Source of the DNA: Paraglaciecola hydrolytica
Lineage (GTDB): Bacteria > Pseudomonadota > Gammaproteobacteria > Enterobacterales > Alteromonadaceae
DNA: 64,000 bases
Assembly (NCBI RefSeq): GCF_001565895.1
Contig: NZ_LSNE01000009.1
Location: forward strand, 1 to 64,000
Reading direction: 5' to 3'
The notes under the pieces: generated by a model
Database searches by the model: none
Told to the model about the DNA's origin: nothing
What the model saw: the letters and a program-made list of their open reading frames with translations, nothing else
In this document: piece by piece, positions 36,120 to 43,233 of the stretch
How the letters are laid out: every line of letters begins with the position of its first letter
How positions within the stretch are numbered: the stretch's first letter is position 1
Made by a program: the position numbers and the translations under genes

Positions 36120-37634
36120 ATGCCCTTATTGCATACCCTGAGTGAGCCTGTTCTCTATATTATTATGGCGGTGTTGTTATGTGTTGGTTGTTTGCTTGGG
36201 GCCTTTATTGTCCAGCGCAAAGCCAAAACTCAACTAAGCGAAAAACTGGCACAAAGTCAGCTTTTTAGTGAACAACAACAAACTTATTTGCAACAGCAAG
36301 TTACTAAACTTGAAAATCAATTGGATGATTTGCAGGATGAACAACGCAGTGCCAGAGAAAAGCAGTTAGTTGAGCAAAATCGTATAGGTCAGTTAGCTCA
36401 ACAAGTAGAAGGCCAAGTCGAGGTGATTGCACAGCTTGAGCAGCAAAAAAATCAATGGCAGCAACAATATCAGCAGACTAATCAGCAAGCCGCAGAACTG
36501 CGTACTCAGTTAGAATCTCAATCAGCACGCTTTGAACAAGAACAAATCGCCAGTAAAGAAAAACTAGTGTTATTGGAGTCAGCAGAGCAACGTTTACAAC
36601 AGCAATTCGAAAACCTTGCGAATAAAATTTTTGAACAAAAACATGAAAAATTTGCCCAGTCGAGCAAAGCCGGACTGGATAGTTTGTTGTCGCCACTCAA
36701 AGAGCAAATCGAAGGTTTTAAACGCCAGGTGACGGATCAGTATGTTAAGGAGGGGCAGGAGAGAGCCTCACTTAAAACCGAAATCATGGGGCTAAAAGAA
36801 CTCAATCTGCAAATCACTCAGGATGCCGCAGCTTTGACTAAAGCCTTAAAAGGCGACAATAAAACTCAGGGTAATTGGGGTGAAGTGGTACTGGAGCGCA
36901 TCTTAAAAGAATCTGGTTTGCGTGAAGGCCACGAATTTGATACTCAGGTAGCGCTTAAAAATGCCGAGGGAAAAAGCTATCAACCCGATGTGGTAGTGCA
37001 TTTACCCAATGACAAAGATGTAGTGATTGACTCCAAAGTTTCTCTGGCAGCTTACGAGCGTTATTTTAATCAACAAGAAGACGACGTAGCGCGCGCGTTG
37101 CATCTAAAAGAACACGTTAATTCACTGCGAAACCATATTAAAGAGTTAGGTAAAAAGGATTATCAAGACCTACAAGGTTTACGTTCACTGGATTATGTAT
37201 TGTTGTTTATCCCTATCGAGTCGGCATTTTTACTCGCTGCCGATCACGCGCCAGACATACTTAAACTGGCTTTTGATAATAATATCATGTTGGTTAGCCC
37301 GACTAATTTGCTGGTGGCACTGCGTACCATTAACAATATCTGGCAGTACGAATATCAAAACCAAAATGCGCAGAAGATTGCCGATCATGCCGCCAAACTT
37401 TATGACAAGTTCCATGGTTTTGTCACCGATATGGAAAAAGTCGGTAAAGCTATTGAATCGACGCAAAAAAATTATGAAGGCGCCATGAATAAACTCAGTT
37501 CAGGCAAGGGCAACTTAGTGCGGCAAGTTGAGCAGTTCCGTAAACTAGGTGTGCAAACCAATAAAAAGCTAGATAACCAGTTGGTGGATAATGCCCAGTT
37601 GGATGATGAAGAGCTCGATGACGACGAGGTTTAA
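36120..37634 (+). CDS. rmuC: DNA recombination protein RmuC
   Basis: 504 aa. N-terminal membrane helix (about 10-29), a long Gln-rich coiled coil (30-200), then the RmuC core with LKGDNKTQGNWGEVVLERIL and PDVVVHLPNDKDVVIDSKVS, a PD-(D/E)xK-like nuclease fold. It limits certain DNA rearrangements such as inversions in E. coli. The acidic tail ends in LDDEELDDDEV. Nramp-like gene follows after 45 bp. Confidence 0.93.
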   Translation: MPLLHTLSEPVLYIIMAVLLCVGCLLGAFIVQRKAKTQLSEKLAQSQLFSEQQQTYLQQQVTKLENQLDDLQDEQRSAREKQLVEQNRIGQLAQQVEGQVEVIAQLEQQKNQWQQQYQQTNQQAAELRTQLESQSARFEQEQIASKEKLVLLESAEQRLQQQFENLANKIFEQKHEKFAQSSKAGLDSLLSPLKEQIEGFKRQVTDQYVKEGQERASLKTEIMGLKELNLQITQDAAALTKALKGDNKTQGNWGEVVLERILKESGLREGHEFDTQVALKNAEGKSYQPDVVVHLPNDKDVVIDSKVSLAAYERYFNQQEDDVARALHLKEHVNSLRNHIKELGKKDYQDLQGLRSLDYVLLFIPIESAFLLAADHAPDILKLAFDNNIMLVSPTNLLVALRTINNIWQYEYQNQNAQKIADHAAKLYDKFHGFVTDMEKVGKAIESTQKNYEGAMNKLSSGKGNLVRQVEQFRKLGVQTNKKLDNQLVDNAQLDDEELDDDEV

Positions 37635-37679
37635 AGCACAGTTGTGCAATCAAAAGCTTAATTAAGTAAGGACTAAGGC

Positions 37680-38897
37680 ATGCTAAAACGTATTAAAAAT
37701 GTTGGCCCAGGTGCCTTAGTTGCGGCGGCCTTTATTGGACCAGGAACAGTTACAGCCTGCACTCTAGCAGGAGCAAACTATGGTTATGTACTTTTATGGG
37801 CCTTATTGTTTGCCACTATTGCCACCATCATTTTGCAAGAGATGTCAGCACGTTTAGGATTGGTGAGCCAACAAGGTTTAGCAGAAAATCTGCGGGTCTT
37901 ATTGCAAAACTCCTTATGGAAATGGCCCTTGTTTGTTTTGATTATTGTCGCTTTATATGGTGGTAATGCGGCCTACGAAGCAGGTAACTTGTCAGGTGCG
38001 GCGCTGGGTATGAGTGCCATAGTGCAAAACCAAGACTCGCTTTTTCACTATGTTGTTTTAGTTATTTCAAGCTTAGCTGCTGGCTTGTTGTGGTTTGGCT
38101 CTTATCGCTATATTGAAAAGATATTACTCACATTAGTCATATTAATGGCTTTGGCTTTTATCATGACCTTTGTATTGGTTAAACCTGATATGGCAGCGCT
38201 ATTTCAGGGCTTGTTTAGTCCACAAATTCCCTCTGGTAGTTTACTTACGGTGATTGCCTTAATAGGTACTACTATCGTGCCCTATAATCTGTTTTTACAC
38301 GCTTCAGCGGTAAAAGCTAAATGGTGCTCTGTGGATCAACTTAATACCGCACGCACCGACACGGCAATTTCCATAGGTTTAGGTGGTTTAATTACCATAC
38401 TGATAGCCTCTACAGCCGCGGCTAACATGTTTAGTCTTCAATTATCTGTGTCAGGTGTGGCGGATATGGCTTTGCAACTTGAACCGGTATTTGGTGGGTT
38501 TTCTAGCACTATGTTAGGCCTAGGCTTATTTGCCGCGGGTTTGAGTAGTGCACTGACAGCCCCGTTAGCTACTGCCTATGTGATGACAGAGATTTTGGCA
38601 CTGAATAGCAAACCTGGCACCGTAGGTTTTCGCTTGATTGCCTTAAGTGTGGTGTTAGTTGGCACAGCACTGTCACTCACAGGCATTAAACCTTTAACTA
38701 TTATTGTGGCGGCACAATTTGCAAATGGTTTATTACTGCCTGTGATAGCGGTTTTTTTACTCTATGCCATGAATCAAAAACCTTTGCTTGGTGAATATAC
38801 CAATTCTTGGTTAGTGAATATATTAGGCTTGGCTGTAGTGCTTATTACTGCCGGACTGGGGGGGAGAATGATCTTAAAAGCGTTGGGGATTTGGTAA
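37680..38897 (+). CDS. Nramp-like transporter with atypical metal site
   Basis: 405 aa with about 11 membrane helices, LeuT fold of the Nramp family. The frame GPGALVAAAF at residues 9-18 and later VPYNLFLHASAV clearly match Nramp helices 1 and 6. The canonical DPGN of helix 1 is GPGT (residues 20-23), and the helix 6 Met-Pro-His is Val-Pro-Tyr. The metal-coordinating Asp, Asn and Met are therefore all gone. Classic Nramp moves Mn2+ or Fe2+ with protons. This protein must have a different substrate or site. It may be co-transcribed with rmuC. Confidence 0.82.
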   Translation: MLKRIKNVGPGALVAAAFIGPGTVTACTLAGANYGYVLLWALLFATIATIILQEMSARLGLVSQQGLAENLRVLLQNSLWKWPLFVLIIVALYGGNAAYEAGNLSGAALGMSAIVQNQDSLFHYVVLVISSLAAGLLWFGSYRYIEKILLTLVILMALAFIMTFVLVKPDMAALFQGLFSPQIPSGSLLTVIALIGTTIVPYNLFLHASAVKAKWCSVDQLNTARTDTAISIGLGGLITILIASTAAANMFSLQLSVSGVADMALQLEPVFGGFSSTMLGLGLFAAGLSSALTAPLATAYVMTEILALNSKPGTVGFRLIALSVVLVGTALSLTGIKPLTIIVAAQFANGLLLPVIAVFLLYAMNQKPLLGEYTNSWLVNILGLAVVLITAGLGGRMILKALGIW

Positions 38898-38930
38898 GAA
38901 AAAAGACTGAGAGTCATTTTGTTGAATACT

Positions 38931-38965
38931 AAAAAGGCCAATATCTTTAAGGATATTGGCCTTTT
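38931..38965. terminator. Bidirectional terminator
   Basis: AAAAGGCCAATATC / GATATTGGCCTTTT hairpin between the Nramp-like gene and the convergent symporter gene. Confidence 0.9.
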
Positions 38966-39001
38966 GCATTAGGATGTTATTACTTTATTAATTGACTCGG
39001 T

Positions 39002-40579
39002 TTACCACCAAGTAGCGTATAAAGCACACAAAATTACAATGACACCAACTGACAGTAAATTGAATGAAGGTTGGGTTGAGAAATCTACTTCATTCAAGGC
39101 TACAACGCCTTTTTTACCTTCAACGTCATTGGTTTTAGTGGATAAAGAAGCCACTACCGCCAAGACGACACAAGCTAAAAAGACTAAACCTACTCTGTCC
39201 ATAAACGGCACTTCTGGTAGTGTTATTTTTAATACAAATGAAAGCGCAGCAGAGCCTACAGCGGCTAATATTGCTCCTGTTGCATTCATCTTTTTCCAGA
39301 ACATACCTAACAAGAAAATCACTACGATACCTGGGGTAAAGAAGCCAGTAAATTCCTGAATATATTGGAAAGCTTGGTCAAAATTACCTAATAAAGGCTT
39401 GGCACAAATCATCGCGATAACCAGCGCAACAACACTGACAATGCGGCCAACTTTGACATAGTGAGTCTGACTTTCGTCTGGCTTAAATTTACTATACAAG
39501 TCCATGGTAAAGATGGTTGATACGCTGTTACACATAGAGGCCAGTGATGAAACGATAGCCGCAACTAAGGCTGCAAAGACTAAACCTTTTAAACCTACAG
39601 GCATTAAATTCATTAGGCTTGGGTAGGCTTGATCAGGGCGATCTAAATCAGCAAACAAAATGGCCGCTGCGATACCTGGCACTACTACAAAAAATGGTAC
39701 TAATAACTTTAAATATGCAGCAAAGGCTAAACCTTTTTGTGCTTCTGCTATGTTTTTAGCCGCTAAAGCGCGTTGAATAATATATTGGTTAAAACCCCAA
39801 TAGGAGATATTCATGATCCACATACCACCAACTAATACCGATAAACCGGGTAAGTTAGCATAGTGGGGGCTGTCTGAACTGAAGATCATGTCAAATTTCT
39901 CAGGCATGGTTTCGGTTAAGATAGAGAAGCCAGCCATGACGCCGTTACCTTCAGAGACTAAATCTAAGCTGATATAAGTCAGTATCAAACCACCAAACAC
40001 TAAAAATATCACTTGGATAATATCGGTATAGGCAACGGCTTTTAAACCACCGTAAGAAGAATAAGCAATTGAGAATATGCCTAAAAATAACATGCCATAG
40101 GCCAGTTCAACGCCGGTAATAGTGGTGATGGCTAAGCCGCCTAACCATAATACGGCGGTTAAATTAACAAACACATAAACTGCTAACCAGAACACCGCCA
40201 TAATCGTTTTCACTCGGCTATCGAAACGCTGCTCGAGATATTGGGGCATGGTGTAAATTTCATTTTTAAGAAAAATAGGCAGAAAGTATTTACCTACAAT
40301 AAGTAGGGTAATGGCGGCCATCCATTCGTATGAGGCGATAGCCAATCCGAGTACATAACCAGAGCCCGACATGCCAATGATTTGTTCAGCGGATATATTT
40401 GACGCAATTAATGAGGCACCGATGGCCCACCAAGGTAAAGACTTACTGGCTAAAAAGTAATCTTTAGTGTTTCGTTCGTGATTTTTCTCTGCCCTAGAAA
40501 TGTACAAAGCTAAGGCTAATAAGCCAAGTACATAGGCGATAAAAATACTGATGTCTAAAGTTGATAAATTCATCCGCAA
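39002..40579 (-). CDS. Sodium/sugar symporter, SSS family (SGLT-like)
   Basis: 525 aa, about 14 membrane helices. The early segment KSLPWWAIGASLIASNISAEQ and the EWMAAITLL region resemble Vibrio SGLT (543 aa), a Na+/galactose symporter. NQYIIQRALAAKNIAEAQKG is another family mark. Likely takes up a monosaccharide or related solute with Na+. No catabolic enzymes adjoin it, so the substrate is open. Confidence 0.88.
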   Translation of the reverse strand: MRMNLSTLDISIFIAYVLGLLALALYISRAEKNHERNTKDYFLASKSLPWWAIGASLIASNISAEQIIGMSGSGYVLGLAIASYEWMAAITLLIVGKYFLPIFLKNEIYTMPQYLEQRFDSRVKTIMAVFWLAVYVFVNLTAVLWLGGLAITTITGVELAYGMLFLGIFSIAYSSYGGLKAVAYTDIIQVIFLVFGGLILTYISLDLVSEGNGVMAGFSILTETMPEKFDMIFSSDSPHYANLPGLSVLVGGMWIMNISYWGFNQYIIQRALAAKNIAEAQKGLAFAAYLKLLVPFFVVVPGIAAAILFADLDRPDQAYPSLMNLMPVGLKGLVFAALVAAIVSSLASMCNSVSTIFTMDLYSKFKPDESQTHYVKVGRIVSVVALVIAMICAKPLLGNFDQAFQYIQEFTGFFTPGIVVIFLLGMFWKKMNATGAILAAVGSAALSFVLKITLPEVPFMDRVGLVFLACVVLAVVASLSTKTNDVEGKKGVVALNEVDFSTQPSFNLLSVGVIVILCALYATWW

Positions 40580-40985
40580 TGGTTCCGTGGTATCAAGTGT
40601 TATGGTTAATGTTTTATAACTAGCATGTTGTTAATTTTTATTGTTTATGATTGAACATCGGTCGATAGTGCAATGTACTGAGCGCTGTAGACTAAATTCT
40701 TTCATATGAAATCAGCTATCTGAAGTGTTTTACGTAATTAAACTACATTTGTAATTTGTTTCATGAGCCAACTGGCGCAATGTTTTATCATATTTTTTAC
40801 ATTTATGAGACGTAAAATAACATTTAATTGCTATACGTAGCTAAAAACAGCAAATTTAAAACGTTAACGCGCGACTTATCTTTGTTCTATTTAAGTAATG
40901 GCTAGCTTTGTGCCGCTAGCCATGTATTTTGTACTTGGTAAGTAAATTACAGAAATAAGTTCCAACATTTACCCTGAGGAAAACA
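40580..40985. promoter_or_regulatory. 406-bp divergent intergenic region
   Basis: Lies between the divergent symporter and flavin-reductase genes and is AT-rich. It contains AAAACGTTAACGC near 40858, a half-palindromic LacI/GalR-like string, and a perfect inverted repeat ATGGCTAGC (40898-40906) / GCTAGCCAT (40915-40923) 63 bp before the flavin-reductase start. No gene is visible. Operators for sugar control are plausible but not shown. Confidence 0.4.
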
Positions 40986-41606
40986 ATGCCAAACAGTTCA
41001 TCCTATTTTTATCAACCAAAAGAAGGACATGGTTTAGCCCATGATCCTTTTAACAGTATTATTGCACCGCGTCCTATTGGCTGGATCTCGTCACAGGATA
41101 GTGAGGGCAGGGTCAATCTAGCGCCTTACAGTTTTTTTAATGCCTTTAACTATCATCCCCCATTGATTGGATTTTCCAGCGTTGGTTACAAAGACTCTGT
41201 GCGTAATATTGAACAAACGGGAGAGTTTTGTTGGAGTTTGGCGAATCTCACTCTTGCTCAGCATATGAATATCACTAGCCAGTCTGTTGCTGCTGCAGTA
41301 GATGAGTTTGAGTTAGCGGCGCTAGGTAAACAAACCGGCAAGATTGTGAGCGTGCCTTTTGTAGCACAAAGCCCAGTGGCGATGGAGTGTAAATTGAGTC
41401 AGATTATGCAACTTAAAAGTGCGACGGGGCAATTGTGTGATACGTGGTTAGTTATCGGCGAAGTGGTAGGTGTGCATATCGCTCAGGAGTTATTGCATGA
41501 TGGTGTTTATCAAACTGCATTAGCAGAGCCTATATTGCGTGGTGGCGGACCTGGCGACTATTTTTCTATTAGTGAAGCACTTAAATTTGTGATGCCCAGA
41601 CCTTAA
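40986..41606 (+). CDS. Flavin reductase-like FMN-binding protein
   Basis: 206 aa. Split-barrel flavin reductase domain with the signature PRPIGWISSQDSEGRVNLAP followed by YSFFN, and YKDSVRNIEQTGEF. Family members bind FMN and reduce flavins or act as small NAD(P)H oxidoreductases. Partner and substrate unknown. CTGAGGAAAAC precedes the ATG. Ends at a bidirectional hairpin. Confidence 0.88.
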   Translation: MPNSSSYFYQPKEGHGLAHDPFNSIIAPRPIGWISSQDSEGRVNLAPYSFFNAFNYHPPLIGFSSVGYKDSVRNIEQTGEFCWSLANLTLAQHMNITSQSVAAAVDEFELAALGKQTGKIVSVPFVAQSPVAMECKLSQIMQLKSATGQLCDTWLVIGEVVGVHIAQELLHDGVYQTALAEPILRGGGPGDYFSISEALKFVMPRP

Positions 41607-41632
41607 ACTTAGATTAAACAAAAATTAGACAT

Positions 41633-41660
41633 AAAAAAACGGCCTCAAGAGAGGCCGTTT
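41633..41660. terminator. Terminator shared by convergent genes
   Basis: AAACGGCCTC / GAGGCCGTTT hairpin with seven A on the left (T-run on the minus strand) and a short T-run on the right. Ends the flavin-reductase gene and the DUF3718 gene transcribed toward it. A diverged copy occurs at 42500-42526 after the second DUF3718 gene. Confidence 0.85.
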
Positions 41661-41705
41661 TCTAAGGAAAGGCGTTTAGACCTTACCCACCATGTTGAAC
41701 GTTTC

Positions 41706-41815
41706 ACGCAGCTTCGAGCTAGTAGCGTCGAGTTGCGAGCTAAAGCCATTGAAGACTTCAGCATAATTCTTAGGTTTTTTCTTTAAGCTCGAAACTCGTC
41801 GCTCGAGCCTCGCCG
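41706..41815. repeat. REP-like inverted repeat downstream of DUF3718 gene 1
   Basis: Arms around 41710-41741 and 41786-41811 are imperfect complements built from CTTCGAG/CTCGAAG and GTCGAGTTGCGAGC-like pieces. Non-coding, between the stop at 41822 and the terminator. A related palindrome lies in the same place beside the second copy. Confidence 0.55.
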
Positions 41816-41821
41816 CTCTTG

Positions 41822-42217
41822 TTAGATACGTTCGTTTAAGGCAGCAACGATAGGTGAGCTGTCTAAACCATTTTCTGAGGCCCAAGCAGCAATGGTTTTG
41901 CCATCTGCTTCTGGTGTATTTAAATCACCTTTAGGCATTTTTTTAACTATCATGGTGCCGGTTTCAACAGCGTTGTTTAACATCGCAGTGCGGATTAAGC
42001 TTTGGCCACCACATGACACACCAGAGTAATAATCTTTTAACTGTAAACGGAAGTCAGATTCAACCATTTTCATTTTTTTACGTAATTCGCCTTTATCGTC
42101 AGCTTTTACGATAGTACAGATATTTTGCAAAGCTTCGTTGACATCAGCGTGAGCATTGCCAGCAACGATGAAAGAAGCGGCGGCTAAAGCGATAGAAGTT
42201 TTAACAATTTTCAACAT
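41822..42217 (-). CDS. DUF3718 secreted small protein, copy 1
   Basis: 131 aa from the ATG at 42217 (GAGG 9 bp upstream). A TTG two codons earlier is less likely. Signal peptide ends in AGNAHA around residue 25. Mature part has two conserved Cys (ICTIVKADDKGELRKKMK and SGVSCGGQSLIR), probably a disulfide in the periplasm, and ends in ALNERI. DUF3718 function is unknown. About 75-80 percent identical by eye to the tandem copy at 42662-43057. Confidence 0.85.
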   Translation of the reverse strand: MLKIVKTSIALAAASFIVAGNAHADVNEALQNICTIVKADDKGELRKKMKMVESDFRLQLKDYYSGVSCGGQSLIRTAMLNNAVETGTMIVKKMPKGDLNTPEADGKTIAAWASENGLDSSPIVAALNERI

Positions 42218-42499
42218 GGTCAAATTCCTCAGGGATTAAAATTAAGTAGGTTTAGTTTGGAAGCGAAGCTGGTTTAGGTTTGCTGCGTTTCGATGGGATT
42301 ATTAAACAACAGAGGAAGAGATTTGAAAATCTACCAACTAATACTTAGGTATGTTGGTGCATACTAATATTTTTATTTTATAGAAATAACTAATATAAAA
42401 CAAATAGATAGAAGTAATTTAAAAAATCTGTATTGAGTGTGACACTTAGATATAAGTATTAAAAGTGACAGTTTAATTAAGCTAAAACACTTTGAAGCA

Positions 42500-42526
42500 A
42501 AAAAACAACCTCAAATGAGGTCGTTT
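42500..42526 (-). terminator. Terminator of DUF3718 gene 2
   Basis: Minus-strand hairpin ACCTCA/TGAGGT with flanking pairs, followed by seven T. Homologous to the terminator at 41633-41660, including the shared flank TTTTCTAAGGAAAGG. Confidence 0.75.
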
Positions 42527-42573
42527 TCTAAGGAAAGGTGTGTAGATCTTACCCATCATGTTGAATGGTCATG

Positions 42574-42655
42574 GCAGTTTCGAGGGACGAGCCACTAGCT
42601 TCGAGCGTAAGATAAAAACTAAATCGCTTTTTCTTTCGCTCGCTGCTCGTAGCTA
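42574..42655. repeat. REP-like inverted repeat downstream of DUF3718 gene 2
   Basis: CGAGCCACTAGCTTCGAGCG around 42588-42607 pairs imperfectly with CGCTCGCTGCTCGTAGCT at 42637-42654. Same position and style as the element at 41706-41815, so it was probably duplicated with the gene or inserted at the same target type. Confidence 0.5.
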
Positions 42656-42661
42656 TCCTTT

Positions 42662-43057
42662 TTAAATACGGTCGTTAAGCGCTTCTACTATTGCAGAATC
42701 ATCTAAGCCATTCTTCGATGCCCATGCGATAACCGTAAGGCCATCAGATTCTGGAGAGTTCAAATCACCTTTGGGCATTTTTTTTATCAGCATGGTACCT
42801 GTTTCGACAGAATCATTTAACATCGCAGTACGGATCAAACTTTGCCCACCACAGGTAATTCCTGAATAATAATCTTGTAACTTTAAGCGATAATCAGATT
42901 GCACTTTTTTCATTTTTTTACGTAGTTCACCTTTATCATCAGCTTTGACGATAGTGCAGATGTTTTGCAGGGCATCGTTAATGTCCGCGTGAGCATTACC
43001 AGCAAAAATAAAAGTAGCGGCGCTTAGAGCTATTGAAGTTTTAACAATATTCAACAT
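42662..43057 (-). CDS. DUF3718 secreted small protein, copy 2
   Basis: 131 aa from the ATG at 43057 (GAGG 8 bp upstream). Signal peptide, two-Cys pattern and C-terminus (ALNDRI) parallel copy 1, with changes such as MKMVESDFRLQ to MKKVQSDYRLK. Arose by tandem duplication of a roughly 600-bp unit including the downstream terminator. Confidence 0.85.
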   Translation of the reverse strand: MLNIVKTSIALSAATFIFAGNAHADINDALQNICTIVKADDKGELRKKMKKVQSDYRLKLQDYYSGITCGGQSLIRTAMLNDSVETGTMLIKKMPKGDLNSPESDGLTVIAWASKNGLDDSAIVEALNDRI

Positions 43058-43233
43058 GGTCAATTCCTCGTATGTTGGGTTAGTTGGATTACCTTAAAAT
43101 GTTACACTTGTGTGTGCCATTTCGATGACTCCATTAAACCCCAAAGAAAGTGATTAAAAAACATACAATATGATGCTTGCGTATGATATTTTATAACATA
43201 AACTTTTTGATATTTTGTAAGCTGTTGAAATTA

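Larger units (their letters stand above)
42218..42661. other. 444-bp gap between DUF3718 copies
   Basis: No gene. Contains the promoter area of copy 1, AT-rich sequence at 42300-42480, the terminator of copy 2 at 42500-42526 and a REP-like palindrome at 42574-42655. Confidence 0.6.
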
